This document shows, piece after piece, positions 1 through 10,563 of a stretch of 64,000 nt of DNA. The DNA comes from Leptodontidium sp. MPI-SDFR-AT-0119 (taxonomy: Eukaryota; Ascomycota; Leotiomycetes; Helotiales; Leptodontidiaceae). The notes beneath the pieces were generated by a model that ran no database searches, had not been told where the DNA came from, and worked only from the letters and a program-made list of their open reading frames with translations. Every line of letters begins with the position of its first letter. The stretch's first letter is position 1. The translations under genes and the position numbers were made by a program. Where the stretch lies: assembly GCA_020726505.1 (NCBI GenBank), contig JAHLEZ010000001.1, positions 6,200,001 through 6,264,000 on the forward strand. Reading direction: 5' to 3'.

Positions 1-581
1 TTCAGGACAAACGTGATAGATTCGCTAGAGAGCAAGTACATTCTCCCAGTGGCATACCCCGGGTCTTGCTGAAAAGTATAGAGATGAGATAGCGTAGCCA
101 TGCCCTGATCGACTCGTCCTCCTAGCCCACCTATCACCACAATATCCGTAGTCTCCCGGGCTCGCGAGGATCGGATATACTTGACAGCCTTCCCGAAATC
201 CGTAGAATACTGATCCGGATCATAGATCACAGGGACGTTCTTCGACTCCCAGTATTTCCGCACCTCAAAGAACAGAGAATCCAAATCGCCAATCACTGCA
301 TCAACGGTCAAATCGATTCCATTCTGGGTATTGAGATCATAGAGACGATTGGCGCCTCCGTCAGCGGCTACTTTGAATATCGAACTGGCCCATAACCTGG
401 AGTAGACAGCTGCTGGAAGCCTGAGGGCTTGATTAAGGACCAAGATGGCGAATGGTTTGTGGTTCTTAGGCGTGGCGGAGAAGATGTCTGCTGGTTGCCA
501 TTCGGTTACTAGATCCCAGGCTTCTGTCATCGGAGTAAATATCCCGTTCTGATGATATCTTGATGCTGGAGGTTCTTGCAT
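1..581 (-). CDS. THI80: Thiamine pyrophosphokinase, 5' part, cut by the window edge
   Basis: Transfers pyrophosphate from ATP to thiamine to make thiamine diphosphate in the cytosol. The minus-strand frame stays open from an ATG at 581 to base 1 (about 193 codons, no intron seen). It shows the family landmarks in order: an early KPFAILVLNQ strand, the KVAADGGANRL loop, the metal/nucleotide motif DAVIGDLDS, the signature DPDQYSTDF followed by KAV, and then VIGGLGGRVDQ. A second in-frame Met lies 17 codons downstream (530), but the upstream one keeps the frame. The C-terminal thiamine-binding sandwich domain lies outside the window. A dispersed palindromic repeat begins about 65 bp upstream of the start. 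The family call rests on several motifs and is firm. Confidence 0.9.
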   Translation of the reverse strand, partial: MQEPPASRYHQNGIFTPMTEAWDLVTEWQPADIFSATPKNHKPFAILVLNQALRLPAAVYSRLWASSIFKVAADGGANRLYDLNTQNGIDLTVDAVIGDLDSLFFEVRKYWESKNVPVIYDPDQYSTDFGKAVKYIRSSRARETTDIVVIGGLGGRVDQGMATLSHLYTFQQDPGYATGRMYLLSSESITFVL

Positions 582-1128
582 CGTCCGGGTTCGGTGGAGG
601 AAGGATAGGGTGGAATTATTATAATAAGCATAAAGTAATAGTCATGCTGAAGAGAGAGCTTTCGGGGTCGTGCTAGCACACTGGTTAACAAGCAGGAATG
701 TGGATTTTCCACATGACAACCAAGCACCGCGCTATTACCACTGTTACTGGTCGCAGATGACATCCATCGACTGCTGCAAGGATTGCCAGCTCCACGTTCC
801 TGTCAAGTCCAGGACTGCTGTGGCTGAGCTGACACGTGATTGATCGTGCTCCACCGTGCCATGACGCCCTGTCGCGGCTAGTTGAAGCTCAGCACTTCGC
901 AGCTCCTCCAGGGTCACTCCGTACAGTCGTACAAACATCGCAAATATATCTCCCCCACTCCCCACTTGCAGATCTTAGCAGACGGTCAGGGTTGCTTCCA
1001 GGTTCAGACCGAGTCCATTTTCGACGTCGCAAACTTGCTTCTTCGCTAGATTCATGCCCTGATAGAAGCTCTAAGATACCTCTTTCTTTCGACTTCCCCT
1101 CCTTGTTGACGGAGGTGCGTCTGCAACA
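582..1128. other. Intergenic, divergent promoter region
   Basis: This lies between the divergent THI80 and UBA/UIM genes. It holds one copy of the dispersed GTGCTAGCAC repeat (646-684). Several short ORFs on both strands cross it but show no protein-like composition or known motif. Confidence 0.5.
646..684. repeat. Dispersed GTGCTAGC palindromic repeat, copy A (short form)
   Basis: The sequence GCTGAAGAGAG, then TTCGGGGTCGTGCTAGCACAC and TGGT, matches copies at 17331-17373 and 22473-22528. Here the palindrome is the short form GTGCTAGCAC; the other two copies have the longer GTGCTAGC-TAG-GCTAGCAC. The A-rich lead and the GGGGTCGTGCTAGC core are shared, so this is one repeat family and not chance palindromes. 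It sits just 5' of the THI80 start. Confidence 0.6.
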
Positions 1129-3991
1129 ATGACGGCTCAGTTCCAACCATCGGAGGCAGATGTGAATAGCTTCTTGGACCTGGTCGGTCATACCGTGCAG
1201 AGGCCAGAGGCCGTCGCACGACTGAAGGTCGGTTTCGAAGGTTCCCTCGCTATACTGGTGCTGATGGAGCTGTGTACAGGGTAACAACAACAATGTCGAG
1301 CAAGCCTTGAACGAATACTATGATTCCCCCGATACCAACAAAGTAGGGAAAGCCCTCTACACAATCTGCCAGCTTGCTCAACCTTTTTTTAGTATCGGTG
1401 GGACGAAGGGCAATTCAACAGTGGTCGAGATGGCGAGTTCAACAACCATGGCATTTGTGAGACTTTCCCATACGGGTCCAGTGGCTACTCTAGCTAATTA
1501 CATTATACAGCATTCGATATCCATGCTCCAGATGACCCAGGACCCTTTCCAGGACGTTACGATGGAGGTCCATCCCGCCCGCCCTCTAGAACAAGCAACA
1601 ATAAATCACCGCTGAGTAAGGTTATCGATCTGACTGCAGAGCACGCAGCTGGTATGTATAGGTACCGAGTAATTGAGCAGTTAACTAATACATGATCGAC
1701 AGCCGACCCAAGAAATTCGATGGACCACGATTACAATGCTGATCCGGAACTTCAACAAGCCCTTGCGGCATCCAGAGCCGATTTGGGTATGCCACCACAA
1801 GAGAGCGGCATTACTGGCACAGAGGTGGTTCACTTTGGTCCGGCAACCCGGAGCCAATACGAGCAAGGACAGTGGGATATGGTTCCAATTGGGAAGTCCT
1901 CTTCACGAGAGATACTGGACCCAGAGCCAGCGGACCGGAAACGAGAGCCAGGAACTCCAGCTTTCCTAAAGCCAATGGTTCAGGACACTCGCCTTAATGC
2001 TATCATCACAATTTACCATGAGATCCCTCTCGCACGAACCCTCTTTCTACAACCGCGCGAAGATGTCAAGTCTTACGGTTATGATCCGGAGTGGTGGTCT
2101 GGAAAGTCGATTGAATCTCAGGTTGTGACAGTGGATGGCGAGGAAACGCTTTTGGAAGACTGTGATAGAGAGCTTCATCGACTGATGGCATTTCTGGACA
2201 AGACCGAGCGAAGTTATGGCTCCGTTGAACCATTGGCAGAAAGTCATGATGTCAAGAGGGTATACAGAACTCAGCCAGATTTGCCATCCGCTGTCTTCTT
2301 AGCTTGGAAGCTTGCTTTTGAAAATGTCGATCCGGAAATGGTCGATTTGATGTTTAGTGCTGGCGTCCCATCTGAAGACCAAGATACAAAAAGAGACGAG
2401 AAGGCTTTTGCAATGCTAGAACTTGATCTCCCTCCTAAGGACTCCACGCAAGAGACCTTCTATGATATTGCCGACGAAGTTCTGTGGCCCCAGCTTGGAA
2501 GTTTGGAACTCGCGGAGTGCCCTTATCTATCACGAATGGCCGAGGTCATATCATTCAAGATTGATGGCTCAGGCGATCGCAAGGCTATTGAGGTTCCTAC
2601 AGTGTGGTATCCTGATCGCTACTTGAAATCTGGAAGACAGGCTGCTCTGGACATGCGCTTACAGAAGCGTGAAGTCGAGAAGGAGCTGACTAGAATTCGT
2701 ATTCTGGAAGAGAAGCTGTCTCTAGTTCCCACCAGGACTGGGAAGATTGTGAAGGTGCAGGACTTGTTCAAGGCGTCACTCAAACATGATCAGGCAGAGC
2801 TTGAGGGGAAGGAAGAGTCGCTGATTGATGTTGATGTTGACATGATGGCCTCTCAGCGTCAAGCTAAGGTTACAGGACGCCTTTCAGAGGAGATGAAAAA
2901 AATCCTTGCTAGCATCGACAAGAAACTTCTTGGTAAGTCACGGAGGCACCCAATGATTGATTCGGCTAATATTTGATAGCTTTGGAAGGGGAGAAGGAAA
3001 AGGCTCTGATAGAGCTCCGAAATCTCTCTAAGCTCTACACCGAACCATCCAGTGATCTTGATGCTCCGCAGCTTCATAAGTACACTCTTCGTGGAGTTAG
3101 TACCAGCAAAAGCACGTTTTACATCTGTAGACGTTCCGAGCCAGATCTCATTGACATGGAAATGGACACGCCAGACCAGTGGTGGAGAATCAATTACGCT
3201 CCCATGGGTTATAGCAACCCTGTGACCGTTGAGGTAGGCTCTCTTGCTGTTTTCTTAGGACAGACTCTAACATGGCGATAGAAAACAACCGAAGAGAAAG
3301 TCATCGAGGATGCAAAGGAAAGCAAGAATATGATTCTCGTGTACGCCAGTGAGGATGCAATGAATGTCTTGAAGTACAATAATGCACTACCCAAGCCATT
3401 GGAGGTCAGTCAACAGAACCAATCTAGAAAATTCCATGTATGCTAACGATACTACAGACGTTCGTGAAGTTTGACAACAGGACTTTCGCGTCCGAGTTCC
3501 AAGGTTCTGAAGATTCTCAAACAGTCAATGGAGACTATCAGAATGTTGCGGACGATACTCTACCGGTTGGACTATCCTCTTCCTCTCCAGGCAAACGCAA
3601 GTACGATGAAAGCTCATTAGTTAACCAGGACTCTAACCCATACGCGCGTATCAACGTCACCGCTAGGGAGTTACGCAATAGCGCTGGTTCTGAGGAGGCG
3701 GAAGCTTCGTCAACACAACAAGGAACTTCGTTCTCAGGTATGAGTGGAGTTGAACAGCAATCGTCACAAGATCATGAAGTCCTCGTGGGAGTCGACCCAT
3801 CGTTGCTTGACAGGACCAATTATGAAAGCCCTCCGCGGACTCAAGAAATGCAAGAGAGATGTGGTATGCCAATGCTGTCGAGAGTTACGTCAGGTCAAAC
3901 AAACGCTCTTGATAGCATGGATTTGGTTATGGAGGATGATGTGGTTGCTGGGGAGAGCGCCGCTGTTAAACGCGTTGGATTTGCGGAATGA
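1129..3991 (+). CDS. UBA/UIM ubiquitin-binding protein with an USP-like region (8 exons)
   Basis: Probable exons: 1129-1227, 1280-1342, 1393-1456, 1511-1615, 1703-2932, 2980-3233, 3282-3404, 3458-3991; phases agree and give 823 aa. Residues 1-60 resemble a UBA-like helix bundle (RPEAVARLKGNNNNVEQALNE). Near residue 115 a ubiquitin-interacting motif is visible (DPELQQALAAS). The middle (NAIITIYHEIPLARTLFL, YGYDPEWWSG, LMAFLDKTERSYGSVEPLAE) resembles fungal proteins related to the USP25/28 type of deubiquitinase. I see no Cys box of an active USP, so it may be a pseudo-enzyme. A charged coiled-coil stretch (RLQKREVEKELTRIRILEEKL) follows, then a polar tail. The function as a ubiquitin receptor or adaptor is inferred. 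Introns are 47-87 bp. Confidence 0.75.
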
Positions 3992-5441
3992 AGGTGATGA
4001 AGTGGAGGATCCTCCGCGGTAGATAGGTTCCTGGTTAATAAATGTAAAACGAGATTTAAATATAGTGAGCGTTTTGATGCTTCAAAAATTATCGTACCTC
4101 CCCTGCGCAAAATGGAACGCCGTTTGTTTATGAATTATATTATCAAGTAGCCAGTAATAGGTATCTCTCATGTAGTAATTCGATTAACTAGTAATCAATC
4201 GTAGTAAGATACTAACCTCTAAATTCATCTAGTCATTCAATGGTCTATTGTTGACTTTTAGGTGAAGCCCCCTGACTTCCTCGGCTCACGAAGGGAAAAG
4301 GGGGAAACTGCCCGAAAAGTAAACACTGAAATGATTCACAGCTCACCCATGACCGTTTCATCTGAGCTTTAAACCAATACATCTCCTTCCAGCATCTCAA
4401 CCTTCCTCGTGTACATCATGGACCTTTGATGGTCCTTTTTGTTGGTATCGCAAACCCCTAGATCTGCAGGCTGAGAGGGCTTTTTAGAACATTAGGAAGA
4501 AGGGTGTTTAAGACCGCTCAGAATTAAAAGGAAATGAAAATTATATGAAATCGATGTAGGGGGACAAATCTGCAAAACAAACTTGGATCGTAGGGCACTC
4601 CAAGCGATTAAAGTGCCATCCCAACACAGGTAGCAGGGGTGCATTTCCTAAACCTTCATTGCGACAACTCCAAAAAGATCAAATCTAACCTCAATCCTTC
4701 CATCACGCATATTTCAGGATTTACAATATTTGCAGTTGTGGTATAAAGTCTCTTCTTCAAGTATTCTGGTACATTGTTGGTGTAACTCCAAGCTTCTCGA
4801 ATGTTCCACTCATAAGCTCCTGACCCCGCCGAAGCCCAACGTCACCGCCATTCCTGAATGGCGGGGGTGTTTGAACTTCCATCACAACCAAACCTGACCA
4901 GAGTGGCGTGCAGCAACGACTTCTACCAGCCCTGCCTGCATGACCCTTCAAAAAGGCCGAAGAACTCCTTCGACAACTCAATTCAATTCTCAAAGACAAC
5001 AAACCGAATCATTGGTCAATTGTGCATCCGCATAACAAAGAAAGGGCAGCCTCTTGTTTGTCTCCATTTGAACTTCGCTGCCCCCGTCGGCGTTGTTGCG
5101 AACAATCAATCAATCAATCACACACGATCAGCTGTTCTTGTTTCTACGCAGATCTACCCCCGTTCGGCTCCTTGTTCTGCTAGCAAAGGACACAACATTC
5201 GAGCTTCTTCTAATAGCTTCTGAGAGATATAATATCCCGTCCAGTTTCTTCTTCTACCAAGGTCCCTCGGATCAGATCAACATACGTTTAAGGGCTGACT
5301 ACGCCTCATTCACCCTTCGCCGACATACGTTCTTTCGCACTCGCACGACTAATCTAGAACCTACACCAAAGAAAGAGCAGATCTCACACAGGGGCTGCAG
5401 ACCTTCACACACATAAAATACAATACAACACATCCGCAACG
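3992..5441. other. Intergenic and long 5' leader of the J-protein gene
   Basis: The first part is AT-rich 3' flank of the UBA/UIM gene. From about 4740 it becomes a promoter-like and then CT/CA-rich leader: a TATAAAG at 4742, a heat-shock element at 4794-4806, CAAT-rich ATCAATCAATCA runs near 5105, and a long ACA-rich stretch just before the start codon at 5442. Small ORFs at 4858-5416 lie inside this leader and look fortuitous or, at most, upstream ORFs. Confidence 0.5.
4794..4806 (+). promoter_or_regulatory. Heat-shock element TTCnnGAAnnTTC
   Basis: The bases TTCTCGAATGTTC form three perfectly spaced, alternating nGAAn units, the classical binding site for the HSF trimer. It lies about 640 bp upstream of the start codon of the Sis1/psi1-type J-protein gene. 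SIS1-type genes are known HSF targets in yeast, so the position makes sense. A single 13-base match in a promoter can arise by chance. Confidence 0.5.
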
Positions 5442-6699
5442 ATGGTAGCCGAAACCAAACTCTACGATTCGTTGGGCATCAAGCCCGACGCCTCACAAGA
5501 CGAGATCAAGAAGGCATACCGGTGAGATAACCTATATAGAAGCCCCTCTCACTTTCCGCCCCCAACTAACGCCTGTACAGGAAGATGGCACTGAAGCACC
5601 ACCCAGACAAAAACAAAGACAATCCGAACTCAGCGGAGAAATTTAAAGAGGTATCCCAAGCCTACGAGATCCTCTCAGACCCTGAGAAACGCACAACCTA
5701 CGATCAATACGGGCTAGAATTCATGTTGCGCGGCGGTCCTCCACCACCAGACCCCAGCGCTGGCGGAAATCCATACGCAGGTGCGGCGGGTGGTATGCCA
5801 GGCGGTTTCGATTTCGGCGGTGCGGGCATGCCTGGAGGAGGGAGAAACTTCCATTATGAGTTCAACACTGGTGGACCGGGAGGTGGGAGTGGAGGGTTCA
5901 GCTTCAGTAATCCCGAGAGTATATTCTCTGAGTTCTTGCGCGGACAAACGGGTATGGGAGGTGGAGGAGATGGGTTCGAGGATATGTTTGGAGGTGGTGG
6001 AATGCCGCGGTCGAGACAATCTGGTGGTGGTGGGCGGACGAGAACGGCTGGATCGGGTGCGGAGACGGCGAGGTATAGAGCGCAGACTCCAGAGGTTACA
6101 ACGGTGGAGAGACCGCTGCCTTTGACGCTTGAGGAGCTGTTTAAGGGCACGCATAAGAAGATGAAGATCAAGCGGAAGGCGTTCGATGAGGTCACGGGCA
6201 AGAGAACGACGCAGGATAAGGTGCTTGAGATGGATATCAAGCCGGGATTGAAGAAGGGGAGTAAGATCAAGTTTAAGGGTGTTGGGGATCAAGAGGAGGG
6301 TGGACAGCAGGATTTGCATTTTGTTGTTGAAGAGGCAGGTTCCATCTTTTCCAATTCCAATTATCATGAGACGAATATTTGAACTCAGCTAACACATTTC
6401 CATAGAAACCACATCCTCTCTTCACCCGAGATGGCGACGATATCCACCACACCGTAGACCTCGACCTGAAAGAAGCTCTCACGGGCTGGAAACGCACTAT
6501 AACCACCATCGACGGCAAATCAATCATCCTCGACAAAGCTGGGCCCACGCAACCAGGCAAGAAAGAAGAGTTCCCTAACCTGGGCATGCCGCTTAGCAAG
6601 AAGCCGGATCAGAGGGGTAACTTCGTCATTACGTATAATGTGAAATTCCCTACTAGTCTTACGGTTGAGCAGAAGAGGAAGTTGAAGGAGATTCTGTAG
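5442..6699 (+). CDS. SIS1: Class II (DNAJB1/Sis1-type) J-protein co-chaperone, 3 exons
   Basis: Exons 5442-5521, 5581-6334 and 6406-6699 encode 375 aa. Residues 1-70 are a J domain with the HPD tripeptide in KHHPDKNK. Next comes a Gly/Phe-rich region (about 80-195) packed with [14 protein letters not shown] sequence, then two beta-sandwich substrate-binding domains (about 205-370) with [20 protein letters not shown] and DLHFVVEE. The zinc-finger CxxCxGxG repeats of class I DnaJ are absent, so this is class II, like yeast Sis1 and S. pombe psi1. It delivers clients to cytosolic/nuclear Hsp70 and stimulates its ATPase. The second intron reads in frame only with a GC donor (GAG|GCAGGT) and an ordinary AG acceptor. 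A heat-shock element lies upstream. Confidence 0.93.
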
Positions 6700-7674
6700 G
6701 GGCGGGAGATGGATAGTATGATGAGATGAGCGACGAAGGGATGAGCGGAGCTTAATTAGGTAGCAATGGAGTTGATGGTACATCATGCGTTAATGAGAGC
6801 ATGCAAACAAGGAATCACATCATGAAGTATTCTCTGGCGTTATTGGGGTTCGGAGTGAAGGGTTAGTTAGTTGGTGTGAGTCGGGTAGCTAAGATCCTTA
6901 AGTGGTGTATGTAGTGAATTAAGACGTGTGTCTATCGGCCCTTATGGCCTAGCAGTTGCTTTTGTGCGTATCAAATTCATTGAGATTTCTGTCGGTCAGT
7001 CAGTTAGTTGTCTGAGTCGAATGGATTTGCAATGGTTGCGAGCTCTGGGAAGTGCGACCCGCCCTAAGCGAAGCCCCTGATTTCCACCTCCCGCCCTCAC
7101 CAGGCATGCGGGCGTCATGTTCTCCGCCGCAAAATATCTAACACCGTTTAACATTAACTCGAATCATTATTAGGTGATCTTGTACTCGAGTTCAACATGG
7201 TAATGCCCAGTTTCCTCACCTTCCCGGAGCCGGTTCTAGCAGCCAAAGGAACTATTTGTACAACATGTCCAGCAATAGCATGGTACATCATCTCAGGGAG
7301 GAGGGGATGACAGTCTAGGTCATGTCCGAAATTCAAGAAATACATACGTCCGCCTCATCATATATTTTCACACCCTCGCACCTTAATGATTGCTCGGAAT
7401 TGCGACATGGGCGGAAGGCCCTCACTTGTTGCCCGGTCATATGGTAAGAACACTGCTTCGAAAGTGAACAGAGGGGATACTTGACTTTTTCGCATGAGAA
7501 ATAAAACACAATTAACAAGCATTATTTCAAACCATACGGGATGGCGTAGCACTCCATGACTAGAAAAATCGAAATCTCCAAAAAGTGTTCATGAAACTGC
7601 TTTTACTATTCAAATGTATTATATCATCATCTAAGTATTCGTCCATTTATTACCTGATCAATCTGTCATCAACT
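6700..7674. other. Intergenic between convergent genes
   Basis: This is the shared 3' flank of the J-protein gene and PEX10, which converge here. I see no recognisable gene, tRNA or repeat. Short ORFs on the minus strand (7154-7552) overlap one another in different frames and have no domain signature. Confidence 0.5.
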
Positions 7675-8784
7675 TCATGCCCTCAGTGGCAGGATATGTT
7701 GTACAGCCACCTCCCTCCGACAAAGAGGACATTCAGGCTTCTCCCTCACCCAATCTCCAATACACTCCCAGCAAAACACATGCCCACAAGCCACAGCACT
7801 CGGGTCTTTCAGCTCCTCCAAGCAAAGGGTACACTTCCTATTCTGCCCACCGATAAACTTCATCACGCCTTCTTTCCGCAGATCATATCTCGGCTCCTTC
7901 AAAACCTGAGTATGCGTCATCTTGCCCACTTCCTTGCTGTTATGTTGTGTGGCCCCGGCACTTTCAAAGAGGAGTTCGTTGCCAGAAGTAGGTGGCTCGA
8001 GAGAGATTTCCACGCCGCCTTCGAGGATCGCACTACCGCCGTTCATGGTGCTTGCGTTTGCGGGCACTGGCTGATGGAGTGTGTTGTGTAGGTGTAACCA
8101 TGCCTGAACACTCATCTGTAGCACTAGCAACACTCCTAGAACTTCATATCCCACCCTAGCTTCTGATGGTGCTATTCGTTTGGTGAAGATATAACGCAAA
8201 CCCCATATCCGTTTCGATAGCTGGTAGTACGCGCCAGAGAAGTAGAAGATGGTCAAAGTCAACGCGTGGAGCGGTGATGGAGACGTGATTGTCGCGAGAT
8301 GTGTCAGGAGGTATTCCTGGATCTTGTAGCTCATCGAACCTGACTCTTTCCTCTTCCCCATCTTCCTCAGGTTCGCTTCTAGCTTCGCCCGTATCCTCCC
8401 TCGGAAGCTGGGCAATATCTTCGTCAACCCGTATGGTAGCAGGATACTTGTTAGAATATATCCGGCCCTCCTCTCCACTCCTGGAAGCTTCAATGTATCA
8501 TCCTCAATCTGGATGATATCGCAATATTCCTCTCCCAGGGTCCTATTCCCAATGAACGTTGTCAGACCTAAGTATAGCAGTTCGGAGAACGTGCGAGCTT
8601 CGGAGGTGTAGGTGTGGAGGAATCGTGCACCGTATAGACGACGAAGGAGGTTCGAGAGGTGGTTGAGCAGGACGCCTTCGAAGTAGGAGTCTTTCTGATG
8701 GGCGCGAATGATATCCGGAGCAGCAGCGAATGGATAATTAAATGTTGGTGTTTCTGACACTTTTTCTGATACGTGGTCTGTCAT
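7675..8784 (-). CDS. PEX10: Peroxisomal RING E3 ligase Pex10
   Basis: Intronless, 369 aa. It is part of the Pex2-Pex10-Pex12 ubiquitin ligase of the peroxisome membrane, which ubiquitinates the import receptor Pex5 for recycling. The N-terminal two thirds match the Pex2/Pex12 membrane domain (FNYPFAAAPDIIRAHQKDSY near the start, RTLGEEYCDI, RRAGYILTSILLPYG). The C-terminus is a C3HC4 RING: CTLCLEELKDPSAVACGHVF, then CWECIGDW and ECPLCRR, about residues 312-350. The length is normal for fungal Pex10. Its start at 8784 faces the RAD10 start at 9376, so the two share a 591-bp promoter region. The order of motifs is specific and the call is firm. Confidence 0.95.
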   Translation of the reverse strand: MTDHVSEKVSETPTFNYPFAAAPDIIRAHQKDSYFEGVLLNHLSNLLRRLYGARFLHTYTSEARTFSELLYLGLTTFIGNRTLGEEYCDIIQIEDDTLKLPGVERRAGYILTSILLPYGLTKILPSFRGRIRAKLEANLRKMGKRKESGSMSYKIQEYLLTHLATITSPSPLHALTLTIFYFSGAYYQLSKRIWGLRYIFTKRIAPSEARVGYEVLGVLLVLQMSVQAWLHLHNTLHQPVPANASTMNGGSAILEGGVEISLEPPTSGNELLFESAGATQHNSKEVGKMTHTQVLKEPRYDLRKEGVMKFIGGQNRKCTLCLEELKDPSAVACGHVFCWECIGDWVREKPECPLCRREVAVQHILPLRA

Positions 8785-9375
8785 ATTGGTGAGCTTGACG
8801 ATATTCAGTCCTACTCCCAGCTGGTGCTGGTGCTGATGCTGGGCGAGTGTTGATCCAAGGTTTGAAAGTTGAATGTTTGCGACGAGACCTCAAGTTGACC
8901 TCGGCCCGTCAGTAGTAGTCTTTCCGCCTCGGTGGCTGGCGAACTGTGGCTGGCACGAGCTCAGCGACGAAGTTATGACGGCACGAAGAATGATCGCCGG
9001 ATTGGGGAAACAAGATCCACTTGAGGGCTTTATCACTTTACCCGACTCGAGCCGCTGGTGCCACTATTCCCGGATCCATTGCTACCGTACTGCTAACATT
9101 GGTGGTATTCGGAATTTCTTGGCATCTTGATGACTCTCTGATGATTTGATGACGAGCGGGCTGTGGGTGGGTTGACTTGAAGGGGGGTGGGAAATAAAGA
9201 TCCAGCCAGTTCCTTGGCACCTGACCTCCCGCATTTCAATTCTCCACATCTAAAAGGTGGTAAGGCTGGCGAGGCTGAACCATTCCACCTCCTCAACGAC
9301 CTACAACGACCTACACCTACCTACCTACCTACCTACCTATCACCACCGCGTCCCATCAACCTTCAACAAAACACC
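8785..9375. promoter_or_regulatory. Bidirectional promoter region PEX10/RAD10 with a CTAC microsatellite
   Basis: The 591 bp between divergent start codons must hold both promoters. Five perfect CTAC units plus a CTAT occupy 9317-9340, just upstream of the RAD10 start, probably within its 5' leader. I saw no TATA box in a convincing position on either strand. Confidence 0.5.
9317..9340 (+). repeat. CTAC microsatellite
   Basis: Five tandem CTAC units followed by CTAT in the RAD10 leader, giving an unstructured pyrimidine-rich tract. Confidence 0.85.
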
Positions 9376-10563
9376 ATGGACGACGACGACGAATTCGGCG
9401 CCGATGCAGATTTCCTCGCTGCCCTGGCAGCATCAACAGTCCCAACTCCAGCTCCAGCACGCGTACAACAGCCAACCCCGCAAAGAATCCAACAACCCAC
9501 CCCTCAACGCCTCGACCGCGCCCCTCCAACTACAACTTCCTCCGGCCCCAAAGTCGTCCAGCCAACTCCTCAAGCAATAGCCTCACGAACGACCGGCTCT
9601 TCAATTCTCGTCTCGCCTCGACAGAAGGGAAATCCGATCCTCACGAACATGCGCTCTTTTGCCTGGGAATACTCCGATATACCCGCAGATTACGTCCTGG
9701 GCGCTACCACATGCGCGCTCTTCCTCTCTCTAAAATACCACCGTCTGCATCCTGAATACGTGTATAATCGCATCAAAGGCCTGCAGGGGAAATATAACCT
9801 CCGGGTTTTGCTTACGATGGTGGATATCGGGAATCATGAAGAGAGCCTGAAGGAGCTATCCAAGACGAGTCTGGTGAACAATGTCACGGTGATTCTATGC
9901 TGGAGTGCAGCGGAAGCAGCACGGTATCTGGAACTATATAAGAGCTACGAACATGCGAATTCGAGTGCGATCAGAGGGACTGAGAGTAAGGGGTACGCGG
10001 AGAAGATGGTGGATTTTGTGACGGTGCCGAGAAGTATCAATAAGACGGATGCAGTGTCTATCGTTAGTGCTTTCGGCAGTATCAAGAATGCAGTTAATGC
10101 GAGGCCGGAGGAAGTTGCTGTCGTGGGCGGATGGGGCGAGAAGAAGGTTAGGAGGTGGTGTGCTGTTGTTAACGAGCCGTTTAGGGCCCGGAAAGCGACG
10201 AAGAAAGTTGCTGCAGAGACTGCTGGGAGATTAAGTGTGTTGGATCGGGCGGTGCCGCTGAGTATGGTGCCTTTGAGAAGTATGGCTTCTGCCAGCGAAG
10301 ATGCTACGCCAGGGCCGAATACTCGAGGCGTGGAAAAGTCACAATATTCTCAAGTTTCAAGACCTTCAGGCTCGACGGAACAGTTCCATATCTGGAACCC
10401 TGATGATGATGATGACGACGATGACGACGAAGAAGCTATGATAGCAGTGGCTAAGGAGGAAGAGAAAAGACAAGCGGCTGAGAAGTGGAAAGCCCAAGCA
10501 CGGAAAGATAACGAGTTAAGTGATGGTGTGGCAGCAGCACTAGCGAAACTACGACAGAATTAA
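9376..10563 (+). CDS. RAD10: Rad10/ERCC1 subunit of the XPF-ERCC1 structure-specific nuclease
   Basis: Intronless, 395 aa. The non-catalytic partner of Rad1/XPF, it cuts 5' of lesions in nucleotide excision repair and single-strand annealing. The ATG at 9376 (MDDDDEFGADADFLAALAAS) is preferred over an in-frame ATG at 9187, which would add low-complexity leader sequence. The N-terminus is Pro/Gln-rich (repeated QQPTPQR). The ERCC1 central domain spans about 85-220 (GNPILTNMRSFAWEYSDIPA, DYVLGATTCALFLSLKYHRL). A tandem helix-hairpin-helix follows at about 235-290 (KTDAVSIVSAFGSIKN, VGGWGEKKVRRW). The C-terminus carries an unusual Asp run (about nine D) and a charged helix not typical of short ERCC1 homologues. 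Confidence 0.95.
   Translation: MDDDDEFGADADFLAALAASTVPTPAPARVQQPTPQRIQQPTPQRLDRAPPTTTSSGPKVVQPTPQAIASRTTGSSILVSPRQKGNPILTNMRSFAWEYSDIPADYVLGATTCALFLSLKYHRLHPEYVYNRIKGLQGKYNLRVLLTMVDIGNHEESLKELSKTSLVNNVTVILCWSAAEAARYLELYKSYEHANSSAIRGTESKGYAEKMVDFVTVPRSINKTDAVSIVSAFGSIKNAVNARPEEVAVVGGWGEKKVRRWCAVVNEPFRARKATKKVAAETAGRLSVLDRAVPLSMVPLRSMASASEDATPGPNTRGVEKSQYSQVSRPSGSTEQFHIWNPDDDDDDDDDEEAMIAVAKEEEKRQAAEKWKAQARKDNELSDGVAAALAKLRQN

Noticed and set aside
5714..6367. 217-codon minus-strand ORF over the J-protein gene
   Set aside because: It is a shadow of the Gly-rich codon pattern of the sense gene and has no domain of its own.
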